DNA of 64,000 nucleotides from an uncultured Roseburia sp. (GTDB lineage Bacteria > Bacillota > Clostridia > Lachnospirales > Lachnospiraceae), in contig CAJTOI010000012.1 in assembly GCA_910577925.1 (NCBI GenBank), positions 1 to 64,000 on the forward strand. The letters run 5' to 3'. The first letter of the stretch is position 1. Each line of letters begins with the position of its first letter. The notes below the pieces were generated by a model, which saw only the letters and a list, made by a program, of their open reading frames with translations, searched no databases and was not told the origin of the DNA. A program made the position numbers and the translations under genes. Below are positions 1-9,662 of this stretch, piece by piece.

Positions 1-993
1 CCTGATGTTCCAAAAGAAGACGGGAACAAAGGGACGCTGACACTGGATGCGACCTGTGCGCCGGTCAACATCCGTTACCCGCAGGATATCTCCCTTCTGA
101 ACGAGGCGAGGGAAAAGCTGGAGGCCATCATATACCGTTTTTGTAAATCCTACGATCTGGTGTTGCCAAGACGGTACAGGAGGCGTGCCAGAAAAGACTA
201 CCTTGCCTACGCCAAAAGCAGAAAGCACAGCGCAGAGAAGATCCGGAAGGCGCTCCGTAAGCAGCTCGGTTACGTTGGAAGGGATATCCGGTATCTGGAT
301 GAGTTTATGAGCCGTGGATATGCCATGACAGATAAAGAGATCGGCCTGTACCTGACGATCCTCATGCTGTATGGACAGCAGAAATATATGTATGATAACA
401 AAGTACATTCCGTAGAACACCGTATTGTGAGCATCACGCAGCCATGGATCCGGCCGGTCGTGAGGGGAAAGGCCAGAGCGGCTGTTGAATTCGGAGCAAA
501 GTTTGACCTGAGCCTTGACAGTGAAGGCTACGGACACATCGAAAAGATATCGTTTGAAGCATACAATGAAAGCACCTGCCTGATAGAAGCGGTGGAACGG
601 TTCAAAGCGCGTACCGGCCATTATCCGGAACGTGTACTGGCAGACCAGATCTACCGTACAAGGGCAAACCGGAACTATTGCAAAGACCATGGTATCCGCA
701 TATCCGGTCCGAAGCTTGGCAGGCCGGGCGTAAATACAAAAACGGATAAAAAACAGGAGTATCAGGATAACAGGGACAGGATCGAAGTGGAGCGTAGCTT
801 TAGTTTAAGCAAACGCTGTTACGGCATGGGCTGTATTGTAACAAAACTGGAAGAAACGCAGTTGACCTCCATCGCATTATCCGTATTCGTGACGAATCTG
901 TTCAAGATTCACAAGCGGATACTTTACGCTCTTTTATATTTGTTCCAATATGGGAATGGATACAAACGTTGGAGTATGCAGATATTCGCTTAA
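1..993 (+). CDS. IS5-like transposase, 5' end outside window
   Basis: DDE-type transposase, open from base 1, so the true start lies upstream; about 330 codons are visible. The window opens with LDATCAPVNIRYPQDISLL, which matches the first catalytic-Asp region of IS5/IS1182-type (DDE_Tnp_1) enzymes. Further on come ADQIYRTRANRNYC (second Asp) and DRIEVERSFSLSKRCYGMG (the Glu-containing YREK-like region). The C-terminus looks intact and ends in the usual hydrophobic stretch. Because only the right part of the element is visible, its terminal inverted repeats and target duplication cannot be paired. Family assignment is from remembered motifs. An intact reading frame suggests a recent or active copy. 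Confidence 0.85.
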   Translation, partial: PDVPKEDGNKGTLTLDATCAPVNIRYPQDISLLNEAREKLEAIIYRFCKSYDLVLPRRYRRRARKDYLAYAKSRKHSAEKIRKALRKQLGYVGRDIRYLDEFMSRGYAMTDKEIGLYLTILMLYGQQKYMYDNKVHSVEHRIVSITQPWIRPVVRGKARAAVEFGAKFDLSLDSEGYGHIEKISFEAYNESTCLIEAVERFKARTGHYPERVLADQIYRTRANRNYCKDHGIRISGPKLGRPGVNTKTDKKQEYQDNRDRIEVERSFSLSKRCYGMGCIVTKLEETQLTSIALSVFVTNLFKIHKRILYALLYLFQYGNGYKRWSMQIFA

Positions 994-1020
994 TCAGCAG
1001 ACATTAAGTGGAAATAGGGA

Positions 1021-1049
1021 ACGGTGTGGTAACCGTACTCTATTTTTTT
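1021..1049 (+). terminator. possible terminator after the transposase
   Basis: ACGGT and ACCGT form a 5-bp stem with a six-base loop. Six bases later comes a run of seven T. It is short and the T run is offset, so this is a weak call. It would separate the insertion sequence from the metal transporter operon. Confidence 0.35.
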
Positions 1050-1145
1050 ATTTGTACCGCGGCTAAAACATCCCCCACGGGGGCTTGTGAGGGCATCCGA
1101 ACTCTGTTACTCTGTTAAAAGATTTACAGAGGGAGGAAAACGATT

Positions 1146-2147
1146 ATGCATATGGCGGATGCGTTGGTCGCGCCGGCGGTGGCGGCCACAATGTATGTCT
1201 GCTCCGTGGCGGCGGGCGGATATTCGGTGCACAGAGTGCGCCTGGAAAACGATGCGAAAAAAATACCCGTGATGGGGGTGATGGGGGCGTTTGTATTTGC
1301 CGCGCAGATGATTAATTTTACAATCCCGGGAACGGGTTCCTCGGGGCATCTGTGCGGGGGGATGCTGCTTTCGGCGCTGCTTGGGCCGTACGCGGGATTT
1401 CTTGCGATGATAGGGGTGCTGCTGATACAGTGTCTGCTGTTCGCGGACGGCGGACTTCTGGCGCTTGGCTGCAACGTCTGGAATATGGCGTTTTACGGAT
1501 GCTTTGTCGGTGCATTGATTTGGAGGCCGATCATGAGAAGCGGAGCCACAAAGGTGAAGATTGCCGCGGCGTCGATTGCCGGCTGCGTGCTGACACTGCA
1601 ATTTGGCGCATTTTCGGTTGTGCTTGAGACGTTCGCGTCCGGGGTCACGGAGCTTCCGTTCGGAGCCTTTGTGACCGTGATGCAGCCGATACATCTCGCG
1701 ATCGGAACCGTGGAGGGACTGATTACGGCGGCGGTGCTGGTGTTTGTCTATGAGGCGCGCCCGGAGCTGCTGTGGGGTGTCGGCCCGTCCGTGGACGCGC
1801 GCGGGGGAAGGCTTACATTCCGAAAGACCGTTGCGGTGCTGGCGATTGCGGCCGCGTTTATTGGCGGCGTGGTGTCGCTGTTTGCCTCCGCATTTCCGGA
1901 CGGGCTCGAGTGGTCGATGGAAAAGGTGGCCGGAACGGCAGAGCTTGCGGCCGCGGGCGGCGTGTACGATATTGCGGCCGGAGTGCAGGAGGCGACGGCG
2001 CTGTTTCCGGATTACGCCTTTCGGACGTCGGAGAGCGCGGCGGGCACGGCATTTTCCGGTATCGTGGGAGGTGCTGTGGTAGTTGCGCTGTGCGTGGGCG
2101 CCTGCAGCCTGTTTAAACTATTTAAAAAGAAGGCGGAATCCGTATAA
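1146..2147 (+). CDS. ECF cobalt/nickel transporter substrate-binding component, CbiM/NikM with PDGLE tail
   Basis: Membrane substrate-capture subunit of an energy-coupling-factor importer for Co2+ or Ni2+. The N-terminus reads MHMAD, placing a His at position 2, where the CbiM/NikM family uses the processed N-terminus as metal ligand. Several hydrophobic segments follow, including the family stretch GSSGHLCGGMLLSALLGPYAG. A second domain near residues 251-255 carries the PDGLE motif of CbiN/NikN-type auxiliary subunits, so M and N functions are fused. GGAGG lies nine bases before the ATG. The T-component gene starts at the base after its stop codon, so the genes are co-translated. Cobalt and nickel cannot be told apart here, because no cobalamin, urease or hydrogenase gene is nearby. 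Confidence 0.9.
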   Translation: MHMADALVAPAVAATMYVCSVAAGGYSVHRVRLENDAKKIPVMGVMGAFVFAAQMINFTIPGTGSSGHLCGGMLLSALLGPYAGFLAMIGVLLIQCLLFADGGLLALGCNVWNMAFYGCFVGALIWRPIMRSGATKVKIAAASIAGCVLTLQFGAFSVVLETFASGVTELPFGAFVTVMQPIHLAIGTVEGLITAAVLVFVYEARPELLWGVGPSVDARGGRLTFRKTVAVLAIAAAFIGGVVSLFASAFPDGLEWSMEKVAGTAELAAAGGVYDIAAGVQEATALFPDYAFRTSESAAGTAFSGIVGGAVVVALCVGACSLFKLFKKKAESV

Positions 2148-2951
2148 ATGAGCAAAATCAATCAGGCAGTCCGTGAGATCCGCACGATGGATTCCATGGC
2201 GGCAGGAGACGGGTGGCTGAACCGCATCCACCCGCTGGTAAAATTGGTTCTGACAATTTTTTATATTGCGGCGGTGGTATCTTCTGACGGGTATGACGTG
2301 CCGGGCCTGCTCGGGATGGCGGTATATCCGCTGCTCCTGTTTGAGCTGGGGGAGGTGCCGTTCGGGGACGCAATCCGCAGGCTGCGCTTTGTGCTGCCGC
2401 TTGTCTGCGCGGTAGGGATTTTTAATCCGTTTTTTGACAGACGCGCTGCGGGTGATTTCGCAGGCATTGCGGTGACAGGCGGGATGCTGTCAATGTTTAC
2501 GCTGATGCTCAAGGGCATTTTTACCGTGCTGATGTCGTATCTTCTGATCGCGACTACGACGATTGAAAAAATATGCTATTCCCTGCGCCTGCTTCACCTG
2601 CCGAAGCTGTTTGTGACACAGGTGCTGCTGAGTTACCGCTACATCACCGTGCTTTTGGCGGAGGCGGACCGTATGACGCAGGCCTATGCACTGCGGGCGC
2701 CGGGACAGCGCGGCATCCACTGCAGAGTCTGGGGCTCTCTGGCGGGACAGCTTTTGCTGCGGGCGGTGGACCGGGCGGGAGAGCTGTATGAGAGCATGTG
2801 CCTGCGGGGGTATCAGGGAGAATTTTATTACGGAAGCGCACAGAAGCTGCGGGCGGCAGACGCGGTATTTTTTGCGGCGGGGGCGGGGGTGATTTCGGTG
2901 TTTCGGATCGTTCCCGTTTTCGTGCTCGTCGGGGAGCTGTTTGTGCGATAA
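2148..2951 (+). CDS. ECF transporter T component, CbiQ/NikQ family
   Basis: Transmembrane coupling subunit (267 aa) that connects the metal-binding membrane subunit to the ATPase. It begins with a short cytoplasmic segment containing IHPLVKLVLTIFYI, typical of CbiQ-type proteins, followed by several membrane helices. The late cytoplasmic motifs ALRAPGQRG and CLRGYQGEF correspond to the Arg-Gly coupling helices that contact the ATPases of ECF systems. Its ATG follows the stop of the upstream gene directly and the ATPase gene follows at once, so the three genes form one operon. The family is clear; the metal is inferred from the M subunit. Confidence 0.9.
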   Translation: MSKINQAVREIRTMDSMAAGDGWLNRIHPLVKLVLTIFYIAAVVSSDGYDVPGLLGMAVYPLLLFELGEVPFGDAIRRLRFVLPLVCAVGIFNPFFDRRAAGDFAGIAVTGGMLSMFTLMLKGIFTVLMSYLLIATTTIEKICYSLRLLHLPKLFVTQVLLSYRYITVLLAEADRMTQAYALRAPGQRGIHCRVWGSLAGQLLLRAVDRAGELYESMCLRGYQGEFYYGSAQKLRAADAVFFAAGAGVISVFRIVPVFVLVGELFVR

Positions 2952-2963
2952 ATGGAGGAAGTT

Positions 2964-3698
2964 ATGAGCCGTATTCATATCGACGTGGAAGATGTGTCGT
3001 TTTCCTATGACGGGGGAACGCCGACTTTGGACCGCATCTCGTTTGCGGCGGGAGAGGGGGAGTCCGTCGGCATCATCGGTGCAAACGGTGTGGGGAAATC
3101 CACGCTGCTGAAGCTTCTTGTGGGATTGCAGATGAACTTTACGGGGCGTATCCGCGTAGGGGAGATTCCGCTGGAGAAGGGGACGCTGGGAATGGTGCGG
3201 GAGAAAATCGGTTATGTGTTTCAGGATTCCGACAGCCAGCTGTTTATGTCGAGTGTCTATGAGGATGTGGCGTTTGCGCCGCGCAATTACGGTCTGCCGG
3301 AGGAGGAAGTGAGACGCCGCGCAGAGCAGGCGCTTGCGGCGGTGCATATAGAGAATCTGCGGGACAGGCAGATCTATAAGCTGTCGGGAGGCCAAAAGAA
3401 GCTGGCGTCTGTCGCGACAATCCTGTCTATGACGCCGGATATCATTCTGATGGACGAGCCGTCCGCGGCGCTTGACCCGGGGAACCGCAGAAATCTGATC
3501 GGGATTTTAAACGGATTCCGGCATCTGAAAATCATTGCGTCGCATGATCTGGATTTTATCTGGGATACCTGTGAGCGCACGATCCTGATGGCGGGCGGGA
3601 GAATTGTCCTCGACGGCGCGGCAAAAGAAATTTTAAGCGACGAAGCGCTGCTTGCGGCAAACGGTCTGGAACTCCCGCTGTCGCTGCAGCGCCGGTGA
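2964..3698 (+). CDS. ECF transporter ATPase, CbiO/NikO family
   Basis: ATP-binding subunit energising the cobalt/nickel ECF importer (244 aa). Walker A GANGVGKS lies at about residues 39-46, the Q-loop reads VFQDSDSQLF (an aromatic/acidic Q-loop typical of CbiO), the signature LSGGQ is near residue 140, and Walker B ends in LMDEP near 165. The ATG at 2964 is preferred to the in-frame ATG at 2952 because the bases at 2954-2958 are GGAGG and make a ribosome binding site for the later start. One ATPase gene only is present, so the complex probably uses a homodimer. Confidence 0.9.
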   Translation: MSRIHIDVEDVSFSYDGGTPTLDRISFAAGEGESVGIIGANGVGKSTLLKLLVGLQMNFTGRIRVGEIPLEKGTLGMVREKIGYVFQDSDSQLFMSSVYEDVAFAPRNYGLPEEEVRRRAEQALAAVHIENLRDRQIYKLSGGQKKLASVATILSMTPDIILMDEPSAALDPGNRRNLIGILNGFRHLKIIASHDLDFIWDTCERTILMAGGRIVLDGAAKEILSDEALLAANGLELPLSLQRR

Positions 3699-3705
3699 GG
3701 CGGCG

Positions 3706-4002
3706 CTAGTGCAGCATCGTGGCGGCCCAGTCGTCTTTTCTGGCGGCCCACTGCTCATTGAGCCAGTCGACAACCTGCCGTCTGCCCTCCTCGGTAAAAG
3801 GGAAATCGGCGGAGCGCTTCACATCGTCTGCGGCTGCGGCAAACGCATAGGGGCCCGGCCAGACCCAGACGCGGAAGCAGTCTGTTTCTGCGGGCGTATC
3901 GACGGTCTCTCTGCAAATCCGGTAGCGCATGCCGAGCATGCTGCCGGTAAAGGCTTCTTTTCGATAAAAATTCATATTTAAAATGTCTTCGGATGTAATC
4001 AT
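3706..4002 (-). CDS. small conserved hypothetical protein
   Basis: A 98-residue acidic, soluble-looking protein beginning MITSEDILNMNFYRK, with W/P/F-rich central strands and an amphipathic C-terminal helix (FTEEGRRQVVDWLNEQ). I recall similar short hypothetical proteins in Lachnospiraceae but no function. The open frame extends upstream, but that extension is a hydrophobic shadow over the opposite-strand promoter. The ATG at 4002 (or the adjacent one at 4005) has AGAAGG just upstream and gives the conserved-looking N-terminus. It is convergent with the ECF operon, only eight bases apart, with no clear terminator between. Confidence 0.6.
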   Translation of the reverse strand: MITSEDILNMNFYRKEAFTGSMLGMRYRICRETVDTPAETDCFRVWVWPGPYAFAAAADDVKRSADFPFTEEGRRQVVDWLNEQWAARKDDWAATMLH

Positions 4003-4149
4003 CATAATACCTTCTATTAATAATGGAAGCGCCTGATAAATTCTGGAAGTACTTGCAGTTTTGGGCAGGCGCAACAGAAATTCCCGTAAAAAGTATAGCA
4101 GAAAACGAAAAAAAAGAACAGAGTAAAGCGCTAAAAGAGCCCATGAGAC

Positions 4150-4177
4150 TTGACAAATTACAAATAGCATGTATAAT
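4150..4177 (+). promoter_or_regulatory. sigma-A-type promoter for the peptide transporter operon
   Basis: TTGACA (4150-4155) and TATAAT (4172-4177) are both perfect consensus hexamers, spaced by 16 bases. Transcription would start near 4184, about 180 bases before the binding-protein gene, leaving room for the leader hairpin described next. The promoter overlaps the opposite-strand region just upstream of the small gene at 3706-4002. Confidence 0.8.
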
Positions 4178-4193
4178 TAACAGTACGTTGTGC

Positions 4194-4206
4194 GTGTGCA
4201 GCACAC
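4194..4206. promoter_or_regulatory. palindrome just downstream of the promoter
   Basis: GTGTGCAGCACAC is a perfect odd palindrome (six-base arms around one A), flanked by GTT and AAC-type bases that extend the symmetry loosely. It sits about ten bases after the predicted transcription start, a position suited to a repressor operator or to a first leader hairpin. No regulator gene lies next to it. Confidence 0.4.
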
Positions 4207-4218
4207 AACTGTATTTTC

Positions 4219-4257
4219 AAAGTGCAGCGGACAATGGGGTCCGGTGGCACTTTTTTT
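4219..4257 (+). terminator. leader terminator/attenuator before the peptide ABC operon
   Basis: AAAGTGC (4219-4225) pairs with GCACTTT (4247-4253), and inside it CGGAC pairs with GTCCG. The stem ends in a run of seven T. It lies between a strong promoter and the first gene, so it is placed to stop transcription early and give a leader RNA of about 70 bases. The switch that would relieve it is not visible. Confidence 0.65.
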
Positions 4258-4364
4258 CGTTGTCGAAAAGTGTTTTAATGTGATAACGCGGCGCAGCGAT
4301 GGCAAATCAACGATATGAACGGCAAAAACCGTTTATATAAAACATTTTACAAGGAGGAACTAAT

Positions 4365-6440
4365 ATGAAAAAGAGAATGATTTCCCTTCTCTTGGTCGGC
4401 GTGATGGCTTTTGGTATGGCAGCCTGCGGCGGCAAAGACGACGGGGGGGCGGTACAGGACTCTACCGAAAGCGGCGGCAGTTCTGACGCGGCAGCCGGTA
4501 CAGACGGTACGGGCGGTACTTACGATACACTCGTAATCGGTAGCCAGAGCTTAGAGGGTGTATTCAGCCCGTTTTTCTACAGCAGCGCATATGATTCCTA
4601 TGCCGGCATCGACCCGGTATTTGCAAATGTGTGCAGACTGGACCCGAACGGAGAGCTCGTGGATGCGGCGGGACACGTAGAGGTGGAGGAAGTGACCGCC
4701 GAGGACGGAAGCACAAAGTATGTGTATACCGTGAGCATCCAGGAGGGAATGGTATTTTCCGACGGGGAGCCGGTTACGATTGACGATGTAATGTTCTACT
4801 ATTATGTGTGCGCAGACCCGAGCTACGACGGCATGAGCACATTCGGAACGCTTGATATCGAGGGTCTGGCGGAGTACAAGAATTCCGCGGCGCCGCTTTG
4901 GAAAGTAATATATGAGGCAGGAGCGGATAACACTGATTTCACGAACTGGACCGAGGAGCAGCAGAAGGCATTCTTCGAGACTGACCTGCCGGCAGCAGGC
5001 GCGCAGTTTGCACAGGAGATCGTGGATTACGGCGTAGAGTCCGGTGCGGCGACAGACGCGAACGATGTAAAGGGCGGAGCTGCAAACTGGGGCTTTGAAG
5101 TTGCGGACGGCGCGACGATCAACGATTTCTTTGATACGATGGTTGAGCAGTACGGCGGAGACTTAAAGACTCTGTCCGATACGGAGTCTGCGGGAACGTC
5201 CCTGTTTGATTTTATGGATGAGAGCTACAAGGAGGTTGTTGAGCTTGCGGATGTCGATACCATTTCCGGTATTCAGAAGGTAGATGACTATACCTGTACC
5301 GTAACCTTTAACTCCCCGAACATCTCTGCCGACAAGCAGGTTGCATGGGTGCCGATCACACCGAAGCACTACTATGATCCGGACTTTACAAAGGGCGACG
5401 TTTCCAAGGTGAAAGAGAAAAACGCTGCACCGCTCGGCTCCGGCCCGTATGTGTTCCAGAGCTTTGACAACAACATCGTGACTCTGACGGCAAACGACAA
5501 ATATTTCAAGGGATGCCCGAAGATTCCGAACCTGAAGTTCCAGGTAGTTGACGAGAACACCAAAGTTGACCTTGTATTAAACAGCGAAGTTGATATCACG
5601 GATCCTTCCGCATCGCTTGAGATTATCGCGCAGTTAGACGAGAATGCCGATAAGGCTTCCTATTCGCTGGTTGATAACCCCGGTTACGGCTACATCGGCA
5701 TCAACGCGGAGCGCGTGCCGGATGTCAATGTCCGCAAAGGTCTGATGTGCCTGATGAACAGAGAGCCGGCAATCCAGTCTTACTACGGTGAGTTAGGCGC
5801 AGTGATCGAGCGTCCGATGACCCCGACCTTAGCGGAGTACCCGGACGACGCCGAGCCGTACTATACTTATGACCCGGCGAAAGCGCTGGAGTATTTCCAG
5901 GCTGCAGGTTACGAGCAGGTTGACGGCAAGCTTGTAAAAGACGGCGAGCAGTTAGTGATTCATGTAGGTATCGGTGAGGCGTCGACCCATCCGTCCACCC
6001 CGATCCTGACCCAGATGGCGAACGATATGGCTGACATGGGCGCAGAGCTTGTGGTAGAAGACGTGCAGTTCTCCGTACTTTCCCCGAAGGTACAGGGCGG
6101 CGAGTTCGATATGTGGGTAATGGCATGGGGCAATGCCACCGACTGTGACCTGACCCAGATTTTCGGCAGCGAGGGCGGTTCGAACTACCAGCGCTACTAT
6201 GACCCGAAGATTGATGCGCTTCAGGCTGAGATCTTAAAGACGATTGACTTTGACGAGAGATGCAAGCTTGTTGCGGAGGAACTGGATCTGATCATGGAAG
6301 CGGCGGTTTATATGCCGATCTATCAGAGAAAGAACATGGAGATTTACAACGAGACGACACTCAACACCGACACTCTGCCGGAGGAGACAACCACTTACTA
6401 CAACTACACCGCAGAGTATGAGACGCTTGAGATGAGATAA
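4365..6440 (+). CDS. peptide ABC transporter substrate-binding lipoprotein (SBP_bac_5)
   Basis: Extracellular binding protein of a dipeptide/oligopeptide-type importer. A lipoprotein signal with box GMAAC puts the lipidated Cys at residue 21, followed by a flexible Gly/Ser/Asp-rich linker. Family features include YTVSIQEGMVFSDGEPVT (the RxG-type entry motif of family 5), VAWVPITPKHYY and the C-terminal lobe ending in VYMPIYQRKN. At 691 residues it is longer than the usual 500-600. The extra length is mostly an acidic insertion around residues 180-300. AAGGAGG precedes the ATG. It is the first gene of a B-C-D-F operon. The peptide class cannot be read from sequence. Confidence 0.93.
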   Translation: MKKRMISLLLVGVMAFGMAACGGKDDGGAVQDSTESGGSSDAAAGTDGTGGTYDTLVIGSQSLEGVFSPFFYSSAYDSYAGIDPVFANVCRLDPNGELVDAAGHVEVEEVTAEDGSTKYVYTVSIQEGMVFSDGEPVTIDDVMFYYYVCADPSYDGMSTFGTLDIEGLAEYKNSAAPLWKVIYEAGADNTDFTNWTEEQQKAFFETDLPAAGAQFAQEIVDYGVESGAATDANDVKGGAANWGFEVADGATINDFFDTMVEQYGGDLKTLSDTESAGTSLFDFMDESYKEVVELADVDTISGIQKVDDYTCTVTFNSPNISADKQVAWVPITPKHYYDPDFTKGDVSKVKEKNAAPLGSGPYVFQSFDNNIVTLTANDKYFKGCPKIPNLKFQVVDENTKVDLVLNSEVDITDPSASLEIIAQLDENADKASYSLVDNPGYGYIGINAERVPDVNVRKGLMCLMNREPAIQSYYGELGAVIERPMTPTLAEYPDDAEPYYTYDPAKALEYFQAAGYEQVDGKLVKDGEQLVIHVGIGEASTHPSTPILTQMANDMADMGAELVVEDVQFSVLSPKVQGGEFDMWVMAWGNATDCDLTQIFGSEGGSNYQRYYDPKIDALQAEILKTIDFDERCKLVAEELDLIMEAAVYMPIYQRKNMEIYNETTLNTDTLPEETTTYYNYTAEYETLEMR

Positions 6441-6464
6441 GTTTTGTATGAAGTGATACCGGTA

Positions 6465-6496
6465 AAACGCTGCTCCGGGTATCCGGGGCGGCGTTT
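6465..6496 (+). promoter_or_regulatory. intergenic hairpin between binding protein and permease
   Basis: AAACGC (6465-6470) pairs with GCGTTT (6491-6496), and CCGG pairs with CCGG inside it. There is no T run behind, so it looks more like an mRNA-stabilising or partial-attenuation hairpin that favours high expression of the binding protein over the membrane subunits. Confidence 0.5.
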
Positions 6497-6531
6497 GCTG
6501 CTAATATAAACTGGTTAGAAAAGAGGCAAAG

Positions 6532-7497
6532 ATGAAACAATATATTTTTAAACGTATATTAATCAGTTTCCTTGTTCTTTTTGGCGTGTCAATCCTGCTG
6601 TATGGAATCGCGAGAAGCGTGCCGGGAGATTATGTTTCCAACATTACGGCGGGAAATCAGAACATCACGCCGGAGATGGAACAGAAAATGAGAGAATTAT
6701 ACGGTCTTGACAAGGGGATTATAGAAGGATATATTTCCTGGCTCGGCGATGCGCTTCACGGGGATTTCGGCACTTCGTTTAAATTCCAGCAGCCGGTGGT
6801 CGAGGTAATTAAGAAAAATATGGCGCCGACGCTGGCGCTTGCAGGCATTTCAATGATTTTGGAGATATTGCTTGCGATACCGTTCGGTATTATCGCGGCG
6901 CGCAGACAATACTCCGTGACGGATTACACGATCGTTGCGATCGCGCTGATGGGGATCTCGCTGCCGTCGTTCTTTTTCGCGTCGGTGCTCCGGAGCATTT
7001 TCAGCGTGAAGCTCGGATGGCTGCCGGTCTCCGGTATGCTGACGGCCCGCATGAATTACCAGGGCTGGGATTTGTTTGTGGACTATGCAAAGCATTTTAC
7101 GCTGCCTATTATTGTGTTTGTCATTACGGGCGTCGGCGGTCTGCTGCGTTATACCCGTACGAACATGCTTGAGGTCTTGAGTGCGGATTATGTGCGCACG
7201 GCCCGTGCAAAGGGTCTGCCGGAGGTGAAAGTCATCGGCAAGCATGCGTTTCGTAATACGCTGATTCCGATTGTGACGATGGTCGGGGGCATGATTCCCG
7301 GACTGTTTTCGGGAGCGGTTATCACGGAGGGTATTTTCTCTCTGGAGGGACTGGGGAATATTGCCTTAAAGGCGGTATACAGCGGTGATATCCCATATCT
7401 GATGGGATTTAATATGTTTATTGCGGTATTGACACTGATTGGAACGTTGGTTTCGGATATTCTGTATGCAGTTGTCGACCCACGCGTGCGTTACTAG
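6532..7497 (+). CDS. peptide ABC transporter permease, DppB/OppB type
   Basis: First membrane subunit (321 aa) of the peptide importer. The N-terminal helix MKQYIFKRILISFLVLFGVS and the following IARSVPGDYV are typical of the DppB/OppB/GsiC group. The coupling EAA loop appears as DYVRTARAKGLPEVKVIGKH near residues 220-240, with LIPIVTMVG behind it. About six membrane helices are evident. The start is set by an AAGAGGCAAAG-type site. It is followed closely by the second permease gene. Function is certain at family level; the substrate is not. Confidence 0.93.
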   Translation: MKQYIFKRILISFLVLFGVSILLYGIARSVPGDYVSNITAGNQNITPEMEQKMRELYGLDKGIIEGYISWLGDALHGDFGTSFKFQQPVVEVIKKNMAPTLALAGISMILEILLAIPFGIIAARRQYSVTDYTIVAIALMGISLPSFFFASVLRSIFSVKLGWLPVSGMLTARMNYQGWDLFVDYAKHFTLPIIVFVITGVGGLLRYTRTNMLEVLSADYVRTARAKGLPEVKVIGKHAFRNTLIPIVTMVGGMIPGLFSGAVITEGIFSLEGLGNIALKAVYSGDIPYLMGFNMFIAVLTLIGTLVSDILYAVVDPRVRY

Positions 7498-7510
7498 GGA
7501 GGTGGCTCGT

Positions 7511-8512
7511 ATGGAAGAAAACAAAGACTTAAAACAGAGAAATCAGCAGGAACAGGATGAATTCGAAAAAAATCAGGTGATTATGACTCCGGGGCAGCTG
7601 GTCGCAAAGCGGTTTTTCCGCAACAAGCTGGCCTGTGTGGGACTGGCTATCATCATCGTGATGGCATTGTTCTGTATTATCGGACCGATGTTCAGTCCTT
7701 ACGGAGAGTATGAAATCTTTTATATAAATAGCAAGACCGGCGAGGAGGTCCGCATGGCGGACGCATCCGGGAACCCGGATCTGGGCGTCAACGTCAAAGC
7801 GCCGATGTCGTCTGCGCATCTGCTCGGTACGGATGCGGACGGGCGCGACGTGTTCACGCGTCTGATGTACGGCGGAAGAATTTCGATGACCGTCGGTTTT
7901 GTGGTGGTTGCGATCGAGCTGATTATCGGTATTATCATGGGAGGTATCGCCGGGTACTACGGCGGCAAGGTCGACATGCTCATCATGCGTCTGGTGGAGA
8001 TCTTTTACTCTCTGCCGTTTGTGCCGATGATGCTGATTATATCGTCGCTGTTTGTCGGCTACGGACTTTCTCCGCGGTACAAGATTTACTTTATTATGAT
8101 TGTCATGGGTATTCTCTACTGGGCAGGCGTGGCCAGGAATGTCCGCGCGCAGATTCTGTCGCTGCGCGAGATGGAGTATATGCAGGCGGCGGAGGCGACC
8201 GGCATCCGGACCTGGAGAAAGATTTTCAAACACCTGATCCCGAACACCATCCCGATTATCATTCTGATTGCGACGATGGACGTCGGCGGGGTGATCCTGA
8301 CCGAGTCGGTGTTAAGCTACCTCGGCGTGGGTATCGCATGGCCGTATGCTTCGTGGGGAAATATGGCGAATGCCGTTACGGATTCCGTCATCATGAAAAA
8401 CTATCCGAATATCTGGGCGCCGCCGGGAATCCTGATCCTTCTGACGGTACTGGCATTTAACTTTATCGGCGACGGTATGCGCGACGCATTCGACCCGAAA
8501 ATGAAAAGGTAG
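7511..8512 (+). CDS. peptide ABC transporter permease, DppC/OppC type
   Basis: Second membrane subunit (333 aa). A charged cytoplasmic N-terminus is followed by the OppC_N pattern RFFRNKLACVGLAIIIVMAL, then HLLGTDADGRDVFTRLMYGG, the hallmark of the DppC/OppC group. The coupling loop EYMQAAEATGIRTWRKIFKH is clear. The ATG at 7511 is chosen because GGGAGGTGG lies just before it; a longer in-frame version would overlap the upstream permease by many codons. The ATPase gene starts ten bases after its stop. Confidence 0.92.
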   Translation: MEENKDLKQRNQQEQDEFEKNQVIMTPGQLVAKRFFRNKLACVGLAIIIVMALFCIIGPMFSPYGEYEIFYINSKTGEEVRMADASGNPDLGVNVKAPMSSAHLLGTDADGRDVFTRLMYGGRISMTVGFVVVAIELIIGIIMGGIAGYYGGKVDMLIMRLVEIFYSLPFVPMMLIISSLFVGYGLSPRYKIYFIMIVMGILYWAGVARNVRAQILSLREMEYMQAAEATGIRTWRKIFKHLIPNTIPIIILIATMDVGGVILTESVLSYLGVGIAWPYASWGNMANAVTDSVIMKNYPNIWAPPGILILLTVLAFNFIGDGMRDAFDPKMKR

Positions 8513-8522
8513 GTGAGAAGCT

Positions 8523-9661
<1,139 letters not shown>

Positions 9662-9662
<1 letters not shown>

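Noticed and set aside
994..1145. Cobalamin or nickel riboswitch upstream of the CbiM/NikM gene
   Set aside because: The gap is only about 150 bases and shows no recognisable B12-box or nickel/cobalt aptamer pattern; only a weak terminator-like stem and a CTCTGT/ACAGAG repeat near the binding site are visible.
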